A stretch of 33,815 nt of DNA from contig JAFGBU010000041.1 in the NCBI GenBank assembly GCA_016932995.1, forward strand, positions 1-33,815. Direction: 5' to 3'. Under the pieces are notes generated by a model. The model did not search any database, had not been told where the DNA came from, and worked only from the letters and a program-made list of their open reading frames with translations. Both the position numbers and the translations under genes were made by a program. Each line of letters begins with the position of its first letter. The first letter of the stretch is position 1. This stretch comes from Desulfovibrionaceae bacterium (GTDB lineage Bacteria; Desulfobacterota; Desulfovibrionia; Desulfovibrionales; Desulfovibrionaceae). Shown here in pieces: positions 24,774 through 32,650 of the stretch.

Positions 24774-25494
24774 GCGCGTTCTCCGCAACGAGTTTTTCAT
24801 AGGCCGTGCTCATGGTCTGCCAGAGGTCGTCCTTGAATCTTTCGCGGTCCTTCAAGGTGTAGGCCGCGGGGTCCACGGGCGGCAGGGCCCTGATGCGCAC
24901 CTTGCCCCGCCTGATGAGCAGCCTGCCCTTGGGCAGCAGCTCGCCTGTCCCGGCCATGACCAGCGGGGCCACGGGCAGGCCGCACTTGAGGGCCAGGACC
25001 ATGCCCCCGATCTTGAAGTCCATGAGTTTGCTCGGGTCCGGGTTCCTGCCGCCCTCGGGGAAGATCACCGGCGAGACCCCGGACTTGGCCAGCTCAACGG
25101 CCGCCTCCACGCTTTTCATGGCCGAGCGCCGGTTCTCCCTGTCGATGGGGATGTGCCTGGCCGCGGCCATGGCCGGCCCGAAGACCGGGATGTCGAACAG
25201 GTCCTTCTTGGCCACGAACCTGACGCCGTGGTCCCAGAGCACGTGGAACAGGATCGGGATGTCCAACTGGCTCTGGTGGTTGACCACGAACACGTAGTGC
25301 CCGCCCGGCTCGATGGCCGAGAGGTCCACGTCCAGGTCCAGGCCCAGGATGCGCACCAGCCTGCGGCCCCAGACCCGGCCGGCCAGGTCCTCGCGCCGTT
25401 TTTCCGAGGCCCGTTTGCCGAACAGGACCGTGCTCGCCGCGTAGTACAGGGTGACCGGGAAAAGTAGGCTGTAGAATAAAAGTACTCTTAGCAT
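24766..25494 (-). CDS. plsC: 1-acyl-sn-glycerol-3-phosphate acyltransferase
   Basis: 242 residues. The acyltransferase HX4D motif is VVNHQSQLDIPIL, block III is FPEGGRNPDPSKLMDFKIGG, and PVAPLVMAGTGELL matches block IV. It acylates lysophosphatidic acid to phosphatidic acid, the substrate of CdsA encoded elsewhere in the window. A hydrophobic N-terminal helix (MLRVLLFYSLLFPVTLYYAA) anchors it to the inner membrane; I therefore choose ATG 25494 rather than the longer frame to 25551, although no strong ribosome binding site is seen. It overlaps rnj by 8 nt. The two form an operon divergent from the TetR gene. Confidence 0.93.
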
Positions 25495-25577
25495 GCTGGG
25501 TCCGTTGGGCGACTCGGTGGGGAGAGTAATGCATATTGCGCGACTAAACAAGGCCGGCCTGGGGGCCTGGCCCGGGC

Positions 25578-25605
25578 TTGCCTTTTTGCACCGTTTGTTT
25601 TAAAT
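25578..25605 (+). promoter_or_regulatory. Promoter of the TetR-efflux operon
   Basis: TTGCCT (25578-25583) and TTAAAT (25600-25605) are 16 nt apart. The -10 element overlaps the left arm of the inverted repeat at 25597-25618, the arrangement expected for a repressed promoter. Confidence 0.5.
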
Positions 25606-25618
25606 GAATGGTTAAAAC
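25597..25618. promoter_or_regulatory. Candidate operator of the TetR-family regulator
   Basis: GTTTTAA (25597-25603) and its exact reverse complement TTAAAAC (25612-25618) enclose an 8-nt spacer. The 22-bp span, AT-rich in a GC-rich setting, covers the -10 region just before the tetR-family gene, fitting autoregulation. Confidence 0.6.
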
Positions 25619-25635
25619 GTATGGTTGGAAGGGCG

Positions 25636-26268
25636 ATGGTCAAGAGAGGCGGAGACATCAAGGCCCGCATCCTGGAGGCGGCCGGGGAGGTCTTTTCCAG
25701 GGGCGGGTTCGGCGGGGCCAGGATGGAGGCCATCGCCAGGCTGGCCGGGGTGAACAAGGCGGCCATCTACTATCACCTCGGGGACAAGGCCAAACTGTAC
25801 GAGCTGGTGCTGGTCAGCCGGTTCCGCAACGTGGCCGAGACCCTGGAGCGGACCCTGGACCAGAGCCCGGACCCGGCCGCCAGGCTCGACTCCTATGTCC
25901 GGGCCCTGGCCGCCCTGTTCAGCCGGGACCTGACCCTGCCGAGCATCATGATCCAGGAGCTGGCCGGCAGGGGCCGGACCCTTCCGGGGCCCGTGCTCTC
26001 CGAGATGACGCGCATACTCCGCTGCACCGCCCGGGCCCTGGGGGTCGAGGGCCCGGCCGCCTCGGCCCGGGACCTGCGGGCCGTGCTGGCCCATCTGGTC
26101 ATTGTCGGGTCCCTGGTCTTCACCTGCCTGACCCGGCCGGTGCGCGAGAAGCTGGCCCGGGCGGTCCCGGCCGCGTTCGGCCAGGACCTGGACATCGAGG
26201 ACATGGTCGCCTTTTTGGTCGAGATGTTCGGCCGGCCGCTCGGCCCGGGCCTGGAGGAGGGCGCTTGA
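25636..26268 (+). CDS. TetR-family transcriptional regulator
   Basis: 210 residues. The N-terminal helix-turn-helix reads IKARILEAAGEVFSRGGFGG, then MEAIARLAGVNKAAIYYHLG with the typical YYH in the recognition helix. The C-terminal ligand domain (about 65-205) is helical and shows no specific signature. It probably represses its own operon through the inverted repeat at 25597-25618 and is released by a substrate of the exporter. ATG 25636 has GGAAGG just upstream; ATG 25621 is a possible alternative but has none. Its stop overlaps or abuts the start of the membrane-fusion protein gene. Confidence 0.92.
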   Translation: MVKRGGDIKARILEAAGEVFSRGGFGGARMEAIARLAGVNKAAIYYHLGDKAKLYELVLVSRFRNVAETLERTLDQSPDPAARLDSYVRALAALFSRDLTLPSIMIQELAGRGRTLPGPVLSEMTRILRCTARALGVEGPAASARDLRAVLAHLVIVGSLVFTCLTRPVREKLARAVPAAFGQDLDIEDMVAFLVEMFGRPLGPGLEEGA

Positions 26269-26270
26269 AG

Positions 26271-27257
26271 GTGGACGCGAGGCGGATTCTGTGGCTTGCG
26301 GGCCTGGTCCTTTTTTGCGGCCTGGCCGGCTGCTCGAACGACGCGGCCGGGATTCGCCAGGGCTACGTGGAGGGCGAGTTCGTGAACCTGGCCCCGGCCC
26401 TGGCCGGACGCCTGGAGGTTCTCGACGTGGCCCGCGGGGACGCGGTCCGGGCCGGACAGCGTCTCTTCGCCCTGGAGAGCGGCTATGAGTCGGCCGCGGT
26501 GGCCGAGGCCGAGAACGAGCTCGCGGCGGCGGAGAACGACCTGGCCGACCTGGAAAAGGGGCGCAGGCCCACGGAGTTGGCCTCGATCCGGGCCAGGCTG
26601 GCCCAGGCCGCCTCGGCCCTGTCCCTGGCCAGGACCGAGTACGAGCGCCGCCGCGCCCTGTTCAGGGAGAAGACCATCTCCGAGGAGGAGCTCGACCGGG
26701 CCGAGAGCGACTTCGAGCAGAAGGCCCAGGGGGTCAGGGAGATATCCTCGGAGCTCAAGACCGCGGAGCTCGGGGCCAGGTCGGACGAGATCAAGGCCGC
26801 GGGCTCCCGGGTCGAGGCGGCCAGGGCCAAGCTGGCCCAGGCCCGCTGGGGCCTAGCCCAGAAGATCAATGACGCGCCCCGGGACGCCCTGGTCTTCGAC
26901 ACCCTGTACCGGCCGGGCGAGTGGGTCCCGGCGGGCAGGCCCGTGGTCCAGCTCCTGCCCCCGGAGAACATCCTGGTGCGCTTTTTCGTGCCCGAGACCG
27001 AGGTCGGGGCCCTAAGGGTGGGCCAGGCGGTCAGGGTCCTGGTCGACGGCCGCGACGATCCGGTCCGGGCGCGCATAAGCTTCATCTCGCCCAAGGCCGA
27101 GTTCACCCCGCCGGTCATCTACTCCAGCCAGAGCAGGGCCAAGCTGGTGTTCATGGTCCAGGCCCGGCCCGACCCGGACGCGGCCGCCGGGCTCCATCCG
27201 GGCCAGCCCGTGGACGTGGCCGTGGCCCCGCAGGAGCCTCGGGATGCCGGGCAATGA
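26271..27257 (+). CDS. HlyD-family periplasmic adaptor, predicted lipoprotein
   Basis: 328 residues. The N-terminus has two Arg, a hydrophobic stretch and the lipobox LAGC (C21), so it should be a lipoprotein. FVNLAPALAGRLEVLDVARGD and VRAGQRLFALES form the lipoyl-like half; a long coiled-coil hairpin (about 65-200, LARTEYERRRALFREKTISE and nearby) follows; then the second half GEWVPAGRPVVQLLPPENIL and barrel strands. It would bridge the ABC pump and an outer-membrane channel. GTG 26271 lies 9 nt behind GGAGGG; TTG 26265, overlapping the tetR stop, is the alternative. The next gene overlaps its end by 14 nt. Confidence 0.9.
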   Translation: MDARRILWLAGLVLFCGLAGCSNDAAGIRQGYVEGEFVNLAPALAGRLEVLDVARGDAVRAGQRLFALESGYESAAVAEAENELAAAENDLADLEKGRRPTELASIRARLAQAASALSLARTEYERRRALFREKTISEEELDRAESDFEQKAQGVREISSELKTAELGARSDEIKAAGSRVEAARAKLAQARWGLAQKINDAPRDALVFDTLYRPGEWVPAGRPVVQLLPPENILVRFFVPETEVGALRVGQAVRVLVDGRDDPVRARISFISPKAEFTPPVIYSSQSRAKLVFMVQARPDPDAAAGLHPGQPVDVAVAPQEPRDAGQ

Positions 27258-28176
27258 CCTGGTCATAGACGTCCGCGGCCTGACCAAGTCCTTTGGCCGC
27301 AAGACCGTGGTCCGGGACCTGGACATGCAGGTCCGCAGGGGCGAGATATTCGGTTTTCTGGGCCCCAACGGGTCCGGCAAGACGACCTCCATCCGCATGC
27401 TCTGCGGCCTGCTCAGGCCCGACTCGGGCGCGGGCCTGTGCCTGGGCTACGACATCATCGCCCAGTCCGAGCGCATCAAGCCCCACGTGGGCTACATGAC
27501 CCAGAGGTTCAGCCTCTACGAGGACCTCACGGTCCTGGAGAACCTCCGGTTCGCGGCCAGGCTCTACGGGCTCAAGTCCCCGGAGGCGGACGTGCAGGGG
27601 GCCCTTGAGCGCTACGGGCTCACGCCCTTTTCCAGGCACCTGGCGGGCAACCTGTCCGGCGGCTGGAAGCAGCGCCTGTCCCTGGCCGAGTGCACCCTGC
27701 ACCGGCCCAGGCTCTTGCTCTTGGACGAGCCCACGGCCGGGGTGGACCCGGGCGCGCGCCGGGACTTCTGGGACCAGGTCCACGGGCTGGCCGCCGAGGG
27801 CGTGACCGCGCTCATCAGCACCCACTACATGGACGAGGCCGAGCGCTGCCACAGGCTGGCCTACATCGCCTACGGCGACGTGCTGGCCTCGGGCACGGCC
27901 CAGGACCTGGTGAGCGGCTCCGGGCTGTTCACCTGGAGCGTGTCCGCGGCCCGGCCGGACGCGGACCTCCACGGCCTGGGCGAGGCCCTGAAGAGGGAGC
28001 CCGGCGTGGACCAGGTCGTGATCTTCGGCAACGCCCTGCACGTGAGCGGCCTGGACGAGTCCGGGCTCGAGGCGGCCGTGGCCGCGCACAGGACCGAGGC
28101 CTTTGTCTGGACCAGGACCGGCCCGGGCCTGGAGGAGGCGTTCATCAACCTGATGCGCGGGGCGAGGCTCGAATGA
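27244..28176 (+). CDS. ABC-2 exporter ATP-binding protein
   Basis: 310 residues. Walker A is FLGPNGSGKTTSIRML, the Q-loop is in YMTQRFSLYEDLTVLEN, the signature is NLSGGWKQRLSLAECTL, Walker B is LLLLDEPTAGVDPGARRDFW, and the switch histidine is in LISTHYMDEAERC. A C-terminal domain of about 90 residues is of the DrrA/YbhF type. It energises export by the permease encoded next. ATG 27244 has GGAG seven bases upstream and overlaps the adaptor gene; its stop overlaps the permease start as ATGA. Confidence 0.96.
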   Translation: MPGNDLVIDVRGLTKSFGRKTVVRDLDMQVRRGEIFGFLGPNGSGKTTSIRMLCGLLRPDSGAGLCLGYDIIAQSERIKPHVGYMTQRFSLYEDLTVLENLRFAARLYGLKSPEADVQGALERYGLTPFSRHLAGNLSGGWKQRLSLAECTLHRPRLLLLDEPTAGVDPGARRDFWDQVHGLAAEGVTALISTHYMDEAERCHRLAYIAYGDVLASGTAQDLVSGSGLFTWSVSAARPDADLHGLGEALKREPGVDQVVIFGNALHVSGLDESGLEAAVAAHRTEAFVWTRTGPGLEEAFINLMRGARLE

Positions 28177-29312
28177 ACGCGCGGCTCTTCAGTCCCGGGC
28201 GCTTTCTGGCCGTGGTGGCCAAGGAGTTCGTGCAGATGCGGCGCGACCGGCTGACCTTCGCCATGATGATCGGCATCCCGCTCCTGCAGGTCGTGCTCTT
28301 CGGCTACGCCATCAACACCGACCCCCGGCGGCTGCCCACGGCCGTGCTTTCCGCGGACAACTCGGAGTTCTCGCGCAGCGTCGTCTCGGCCATGCAGACC
28401 AGCACCTACTTCAAAATCACCCGGCAGATCGGCTCCAGGGACGAGGCCCGGCGCCTGCTTCAGGGCGGCGAGGTCCAGTTCGTGGTCACCATACCCGAGA
28501 ACTTCGGCCGGGACCTGATGCGCGGCGAGCGCCCGGAGATACTCCTGGAGGCCGACGCCACGGACCCGGTGGCCACGGCCGGGTCCACGGCCGGGTTCAA
28601 GGAGATAGTCAACCGCGCCCTGGCCCGGGAGCTCAAGGGCGTGCTGGGCGATCTCGCGTCCGGCCAGGACCCGGTGGACGTGCGGGTGCACTCGGAGTAC
28701 AACCCCGAGGCGGTCTCGCAGTACAACATCGTGCCCGGGCTCATGGGCGTGGTCCTGACCATGACCCTGGTCATGATCACCGCCCTGGCCATCACCAGGG
28801 AGCGCGAGCGCGGGACCATGGAGCACCTCCTGTCCACGCCCGTGACCCCGTTGGAGGTCACCCTGGGCAAGATCATCCCCTACATCGTGGTCGGCTACGT
28901 CCAGATGCTGCTCATAGTCTGCGCGGCCAGGTTCCTGTTCGACGTGCCCATCCAGGGCAGCGTGGTCCTGGTATTCGTGCTCGCATCGGTGTTCATCGCC
29001 GCCAACCTGAGCGTGGGGGTGACCTTTTCCACCGTGGCCCGCAACCAGCTCCAGGCCGTGCAGGTCTCGGTGTTCTTTTTTCTGCCTTCGCTTCTGCTCT
29101 CCGGGTTCATGTTCCCGTTCAGGGGCATGCCCCAGTGGGCCCAGTGCGTGGGCTCGCTTTTGCCCCTGACCCATTTCCTGCGCCTGGTCAGGGGCATCGT
29201 GCTCAAGGGCAACGGCCTGGCCGAGTCCCTGAGCCATGTCTGGCCCATGGTTTTGTTCTGGCTGGTGGTCGTGGCCGTGGGGCTCAAGCGCTACAAGCGG
29301 ACCCTGGACTAG
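28173..29312 (+). CDS. ABC-2 type exporter permease
   Basis: 379 residues of the YhhJ/YbhR type. One N-terminal membrane helix (TFAMMIGIPLLQVVLFGYAI) is followed by a large periplasmic domain (about 45-180). Five further helices cluster in the C-terminal half, including GLMGVVLTMTLVMITALAIT and the cytosolic coupling segment RERERGTMEHLLSTPVTPLE typical of ABC2 membrane proteins. It starts at ATG 28173 in a 4-nt overlap with the ATPase gene. Only one permease is encoded, so the pump is probably a homodimer; YbhFSR-type loci have two. A 16-bp terminator follows. Confidence 0.95.
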   Translation: MNARLFSPGRFLAVVAKEFVQMRRDRLTFAMMIGIPLLQVVLFGYAINTDPRRLPTAVLSADNSEFSRSVVSAMQTSTYFKITRQIGSRDEARRLLQGGEVQFVVTIPENFGRDLMRGERPEILLEADATDPVATAGSTAGFKEIVNRALARELKGVLGDLASGQDPVDVRVHSEYNPEAVSQYNIVPGLMGVVLTMTLVMITALAITRERERGTMEHLLSTPVTPLEVTLGKIIPYIVVGYVQMLLIVCAARFLFDVPIQGSVVLVFVLASVFIAANLSVGVTFSTVARNQLQAVQVSVFFFLPSLLLSGFMFPFRGMPQWAQCVGSLLPLTHFLRLVRGIVLKGNGLAESLSHVWPMVLFWLVVVAVGLKRYKRTLD

Positions 29313-29319
29313 GCGCGCG

Positions 29320-29359
29320 AAGAGGGCCGGGGCGATATTCGCCCCGGCCCTCTTGTTTT
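29320..29359 (+). terminator. Terminator of the efflux operon
   Basis: A perfect 16-bp stem (29320-29335 with 29339-29354, 3-nt loop) is followed by gtttt. It lies 8 nt after the permease stop, between two convergent genes; a T-run is present only on the plus-strand side. Confidence 0.9.
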
Positions 29360-29380
29360 CGTTGCCCAAGGGGGTCTTGG

Positions 29381-31447
29381 CTAGTCGCCTTCGGCCTTTT
29401 TGCTGTTCTCGACCACCTTCTGGAGGACCTGGGGCGGGCACTCCTCGTAGTGCGAGAACTCCATGCCGAAGGTCCCCTGGCCGCCGGTCATGGAGTTCAG
29501 GTCCGGGGCGTACCTGAGTATCTCGGACATGGGCACGTGGGCCTTGATCTCGGTGACCCCGCCCGAGGACTCCGAGCCCAGGACCTTGCCCCGGCGGCTG
29601 GACAGGTCGCCTATCACGTCGCCCATGTGGGCGTCGGGCACGGCCACGGTCAGGGTCATGATCGGTTCGAGCAGGGTGACCCCGGCCTTTTCGCAGGCCT
29701 TCTTGAAGGCCAGGGAGCCGGCGATCTTGAAGGCCATCTCCGAGGAGTCCACGTTGTGGTAGGTGCCGTCGTAGAGCGTGACCTTGAAGTCGATGAGCGG
29801 GTACCCGGCCAGGACCCCGCGGGCCGCGGACTCCTGGATGCCCTTGTCCACGGCCGGGATGTACTGCCTGGGTATGGACCCGCCCACGATCTGGTCCACG
29901 AACTCGTAGCCCGCGCCCTTGGGCTGGGGCTCGATGTGGATCCAGCAGTCGCCGAACTGGCCCCGGCCGCCGGTCTGCTTCTTGTGCCGGCCCTGTATCT
30001 CCCGGGCCTTGCCCTTGAGGGTCTCGCGGTAGGGGACCTTGGGGGTCTTGAGCACTATCTCGGCCTTGTAGCGGCGCTTGGCCCTTTCCACCGAGACCTC
30101 GATGTGGTTTTGGCCCATGCCCGAGACCAGGATGTCCGCGGTCTCCCCGTCCCTGGACAGCTTCAGGGTGATGTCCTCCTCCAGGAGCTTGGCCATGGCC
30201 GCGTAGACCTTGTCCTCGTCGCCTTTTTCGGCCGGGGCCAGGGCGTAGGTGATGAGCTGGGGCGCTGTGTCCGGCCTCTTCAGGGCAAAGGGCTTCTTGT
30301 CGTCGCACAGGGTGTCGCCGGTGGCCGTGTTCTTGAGCTTGGCCAGGGTGACTATGGCCCCGGGCCCGAGCGGCTCCTTGCACTGGGCCTGGTCCTTGCC
30401 CTGCATGAGCAGAAGCTGGCCCACGCGCTCCTTTTCGCCCTTGTTTTTGTTGAACGCCGAGGAGTCCGGGCTCAGAACGCCCGAGAGCACGCGCACCACG
30501 CTCAACTGACCGGCGAATGGATCGGCCAGGGTCTTGAACACGAAGCAGGCCAGGGGCTCGTCCGGGTCGCTTTGGCGTTCGGAGCCGTCATCGCCGATCC
30601 ACGGCGCGTGGTCCAGGGGGCAGGCCAGAAAGGACTGGATCGCGTCCAGGAGCATGGGCCCGCCCTTGTTGCCCATGGCCGAGCCCACGCAGACCGGGAC
30701 CAGCTCGCCCGAGAGCGCCCCGGACTTGAGCGCGGCGGTGATCTCCTCAAGGCTGAGCGCGCCCTCCTCGAGGTACTTTTCCATGAGCGCCTCGTCGCTC
30801 TCGGCAATGTTCTCGATCATGGTCTCGCGCATGGCCTCCACCGAGTCCTTGATCCCGGCCGGGACCTCGCCCTTGTCGGCGCCGCCCTTGTCGTTGAACA
30901 TGAGCGCCTGGCCGGAGAGCATGTCCACCACGCCCTTGAAGTCCTCCCTTTCGCCTATGGGGTGCTGGAGGAGCACCGGCTTGAGGCCCAGGCTGCCTGC
31001 GAGGCCGGAAAAGGCCGTGTCGAAGTCCGCCCGGTCGCGGTCCATCTTGTTTATGAACACCAGCACCGGGAGCCCGGACTTCTTGACCTCGGCCCAGGCC
31101 TTCCTGGTCAGGGGCTTGACCCCGTCCACGGCGTCGATGACAAAGACCACGCTGTCCGCGGCCGCGAGCAGGTGGGAGAGGTCCCCATTGAAGTTGGAGT
31201 CACCCGGGGTATCGATGAGGAAGTGCTGGTTCTTCTTCCACTTGTAGTTGGCGAAGCCGGGCTGGATGGAGCCGCGGCGCTTGATCTCCTCGGGCTCGTA
31301 GTCGAGCGCGGTGGTGCCTTCCTCGATCTTGCCCAGCCGGTTGACCGCGCCGGCGTTGAAGAGCAGCATCTCGGCCACGGAGGTCTTCCCGCAGCCGCCG
31401 TGGCCTATCAAGGCGTAGGTCCTTTGGGTTTTGAGGTCGTCCGACAT
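29381..31447 (-). CDS. EF-G-like translational GTPase (EF-G2 type)
   Basis: 688 residues with the EF-G domain order. G1 is GHGGCGKTS (15-23), G4 NKMD (133-136) and G5 GSAMGNKGG. G3 is DTPGDSNF (79-86), so the catalytic His of DTPGH is Asp here. Domain IV/V segments are KKQTGGRGQFGDCWIHIEPQ, GLIDFKVTLYDG-like YPLIDFKVTLYDGTYHNVDS, and GDLSSRRGKVLGSE. This is the second EF-G-like family known from Thermus and many deltaproteobacteria, whose role is not settled. ATG 31447 has GGAG seven bases upstream; the longer frame to 31567 covers the promoter. It is monocistronic, with a strong promoter at 31538-31567. Confidence 0.92.
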   Translation of the reverse strand: MSDDLKTQRTYALIGHGGCGKTSVAEMLLFNAGAVNRLGKIEEGTTALDYEPEEIKRRGSIQPGFANYKWKKNQHFLIDTPGDSNFNGDLSHLLAAADSVVFVIDAVDGVKPLTRKAWAEVKKSGLPVLVFINKMDRDRADFDTAFSGLAGSLGLKPVLLQHPIGEREDFKGVVDMLSGQALMFNDKGGADKGEVPAGIKDSVEAMRETMIENIAESDEALMEKYLEEGALSLEEITAALKSGALSGELVPVCVGSAMGNKGGPMLLDAIQSFLACPLDHAPWIGDDGSERQSDPDEPLACFVFKTLADPFAGQLSVVRVLSGVLSPDSSAFNKNKGEKERVGQLLLMQGKDQAQCKEPLGPGAIVTLAKLKNTATGDTLCDDKKPFALKRPDTAPQLITYALAPAEKGDEDKVYAAMAKLLEEDITLKLSRDGETADILVSGMGQNHIEVSVERAKRRYKAEIVLKTPKVPYRETLKGKAREIQGRHKKQTGGRGQFGDCWIHIEPQPKGAGYEFVDQIVGGSIPRQYIPAVDKGIQESAARGVLAGYPLIDFKVTLYDGTYHNVDSSEMAFKIAGSLAFKKACEKAGVTLLEPIMTLTVAVPDAHMGDVIGDLSSRRGKVLGSESSGGVTEIKAHVPMSEILRYAPDLNSMTGGQGTFGMEFSHYEECPPQVLQKVVENSKKAEGD

Positions 31448-31537
31448 TTTCAACTCCGTTGATATGTTTATATTTTGACGACAGCAGACAGCTTTCCCCG
31501 GCGTGGGGCAGTGTACTTGGTTTTTCAAAGGTTTAGA

Positions 31538-31567
31538 CCTATAGGAAGACAGACGCGATCTTGTCAA
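31538..31567 (-). promoter_or_regulatory. sigma-70 promoter of the EF-G-like gene
   Basis: Read on the minus strand, a perfect TTGACA (31562-31567) is followed after 18 nt by TATAGG (31538-31543). The leader to the ATG at 31447 is about 85 nt and AT-rich near the start codon. Confidence 0.75.
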
Positions 31568-31625
31568 GTCGGCCTTGGGTCGTCATCTTCGGCTTATGAT
31601 TTTGATTTAGCAGGCTAAAAGGGCC

Positions 31626-31641
31626 CGCCCGGGCCCGGGCG
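31626..31641. repeat. 16-bp perfect palindrome upstream of the ParB-like gene
   Basis: CGCCCGGGCCCGGGCG is its own reverse complement. It lies about 57 nt upstream of the TTG start at 31698. No T-run follows on either strand, so it is not a simple terminator. Confidence 0.8.
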
Positions 31642-31655
31642 CTGAAAAACGCCTT

Positions 31656-31674
31656 GGTCCGCGGGCCGCGGACC
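31656..31674. repeat. 9-bp inverted repeat upstream of the ParB-like gene
   Basis: GGTCCGCGG and CCGCGGACC flank one central G. It lies 23 nt before the start codon of the ParB-like gene and could be an operator or fold in the leader RNA. Confidence 0.75.
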
Positions 31675-31697
31675 GGCAACCAACAGGGAATCAGGCC

Positions 31698-32648
31698 TTG
31701 AAGATTCATCACCACCTCCAGACCATCCCCCCGGACCGGGTCAGGCCGGGCGGCCCGAGCCTGTTCTGGGCCCAAGACCCGGACCCGGAGCTCAGGGCCT
31801 CGATCAGGGACCTGGGCCAGCTCGCCCCGGTGATCGTGGCCAGCGGACCAAAGGGCCCGGAGCTTCTGGCCGGGCACAAGCGGCTGCGCGCCCTGACCGC
31901 GCTGGCCAGGCCGGTTTTGGCCATCTCGGCCGAGGCCGACGATCTGGAGCGCGGGCTGATCTATCTGGCCGACAACCAGGGCCGGGCCCTGGATCACGGC
32001 ATGCGCCTGGCCGCCTTGCGCTACTTCGCCCCGCTTGTGCCCGCCGAGGACCTGGCCCGGGACATCGGCCCCAAGCTCGGGCTCGGGACCCGCTCCGGGG
32101 ACCTGGCCCGGCTCCTGGCCTGGCTCTCGCTGCCAAAGGCCTTTGACCCCCACCTGGCCGAGGGGCGGCTGCCCCTGGCAGCCGGGCCGATCCTGGCCGG
32201 CCTGGGGCCCGGGGACCTGACCGCGCTGGAGCCCTTTTTCAGGGCCCTGCGCTGGTCCAGGGGCGCGGCCCTGAACTTTTTGACCTGGCTTTTCGAGGCC
32301 GCCCGGGCCCAGGGCAGGGCCGTGGCCGAGCTGGACGGATATCAGGGCCTGCTGGAGGTCCTGGGGCGCGGCCTGTCGCCCAACGACGCTCTGGCCGCTC
32401 TCCAGGCCCTGGCCAGGCAGATGCGCTTTCCGGTCCTGTCCGGGCTCGAGGCCCGCTCCCGGGAGCTGTGCGCAGGCCTCTGCGCGGCCGGGCCCTGGCG
32501 CGCGGCCCAGACCCAGAACTTCGAGACCGGGGCCGTGGACCTCTGGGTGCGGGTCGCGGACCGCAAGGGCCTTGAGCGGGCCGTGGACGCCCTTTCGGCC
32601 CTGGCCGGTTCAGAGGCCTGGGACGGGCTGTGGTCCATCGGGGATTAG
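31698..32648 (+). CDS. ParB N-terminal-domain protein of unknown function
   Basis: 316 residues. Residues 8-95 look like a ParB/Srx-fold domain: IPPDRVRP, then PELRASIRDLGQLAPVIV and LLAGHKRLRALTAL, where ParB has the CTP-binding GERR motif; here it reads GHKR. ADNQGRALDHGMRLAALRYF fits the next ParB element. The rest (about 120-316) is helical and unassigned. There is no ParA partner, so chromosome partition is unlikely. TTG 31698 is the only upstream start; AGG motifs precede it weakly. Two palindromes lie in its leader. The SPL-like gene begins 2 nt after its stop, so the two are surely co-transcribed and probably functionally linked. Confidence 0.75.
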   Translation: MKIHHHLQTIPPDRVRPGGPSLFWAQDPDPELRASIRDLGQLAPVIVASGPKGPELLAGHKRLRALTALARPVLAISAEADDLERGLIYLADNQGRALDHGMRLAALRYFAPLVPAEDLARDIGPKLGLGTRSGDLARLLAWLSLPKAFDPHLAEGRLPLAAGPILAGLGPGDLTALEPFFRALRWSRGAALNFLTWLFEAARAQGRAVAELDGYQGLLEVLGRGLSPNDALAALQALARQMRFPVLSGLEARSRELCAGLCAAGPWRAAQTQNFETGAVDLWVRVADRKGLERAVDALSALAGSEAWDGLWSIGD

Positions 32649-32650
32649 GG

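Noticed and set aside
25608-27257. 549-codon frame joining the tetR region to the HlyD-like adaptor
   Set aside because: The first part is the wrong frame of the TetR gene; the adaptor begins near 26265-26271 with a signal peptide.
29320-29359. The efflux terminator also ending the EF-G-like transcript from the other strand
   Set aside because: The stem is symmetric, but on the minus-strand side no T-run follows it, so bidirectional use is not supported.
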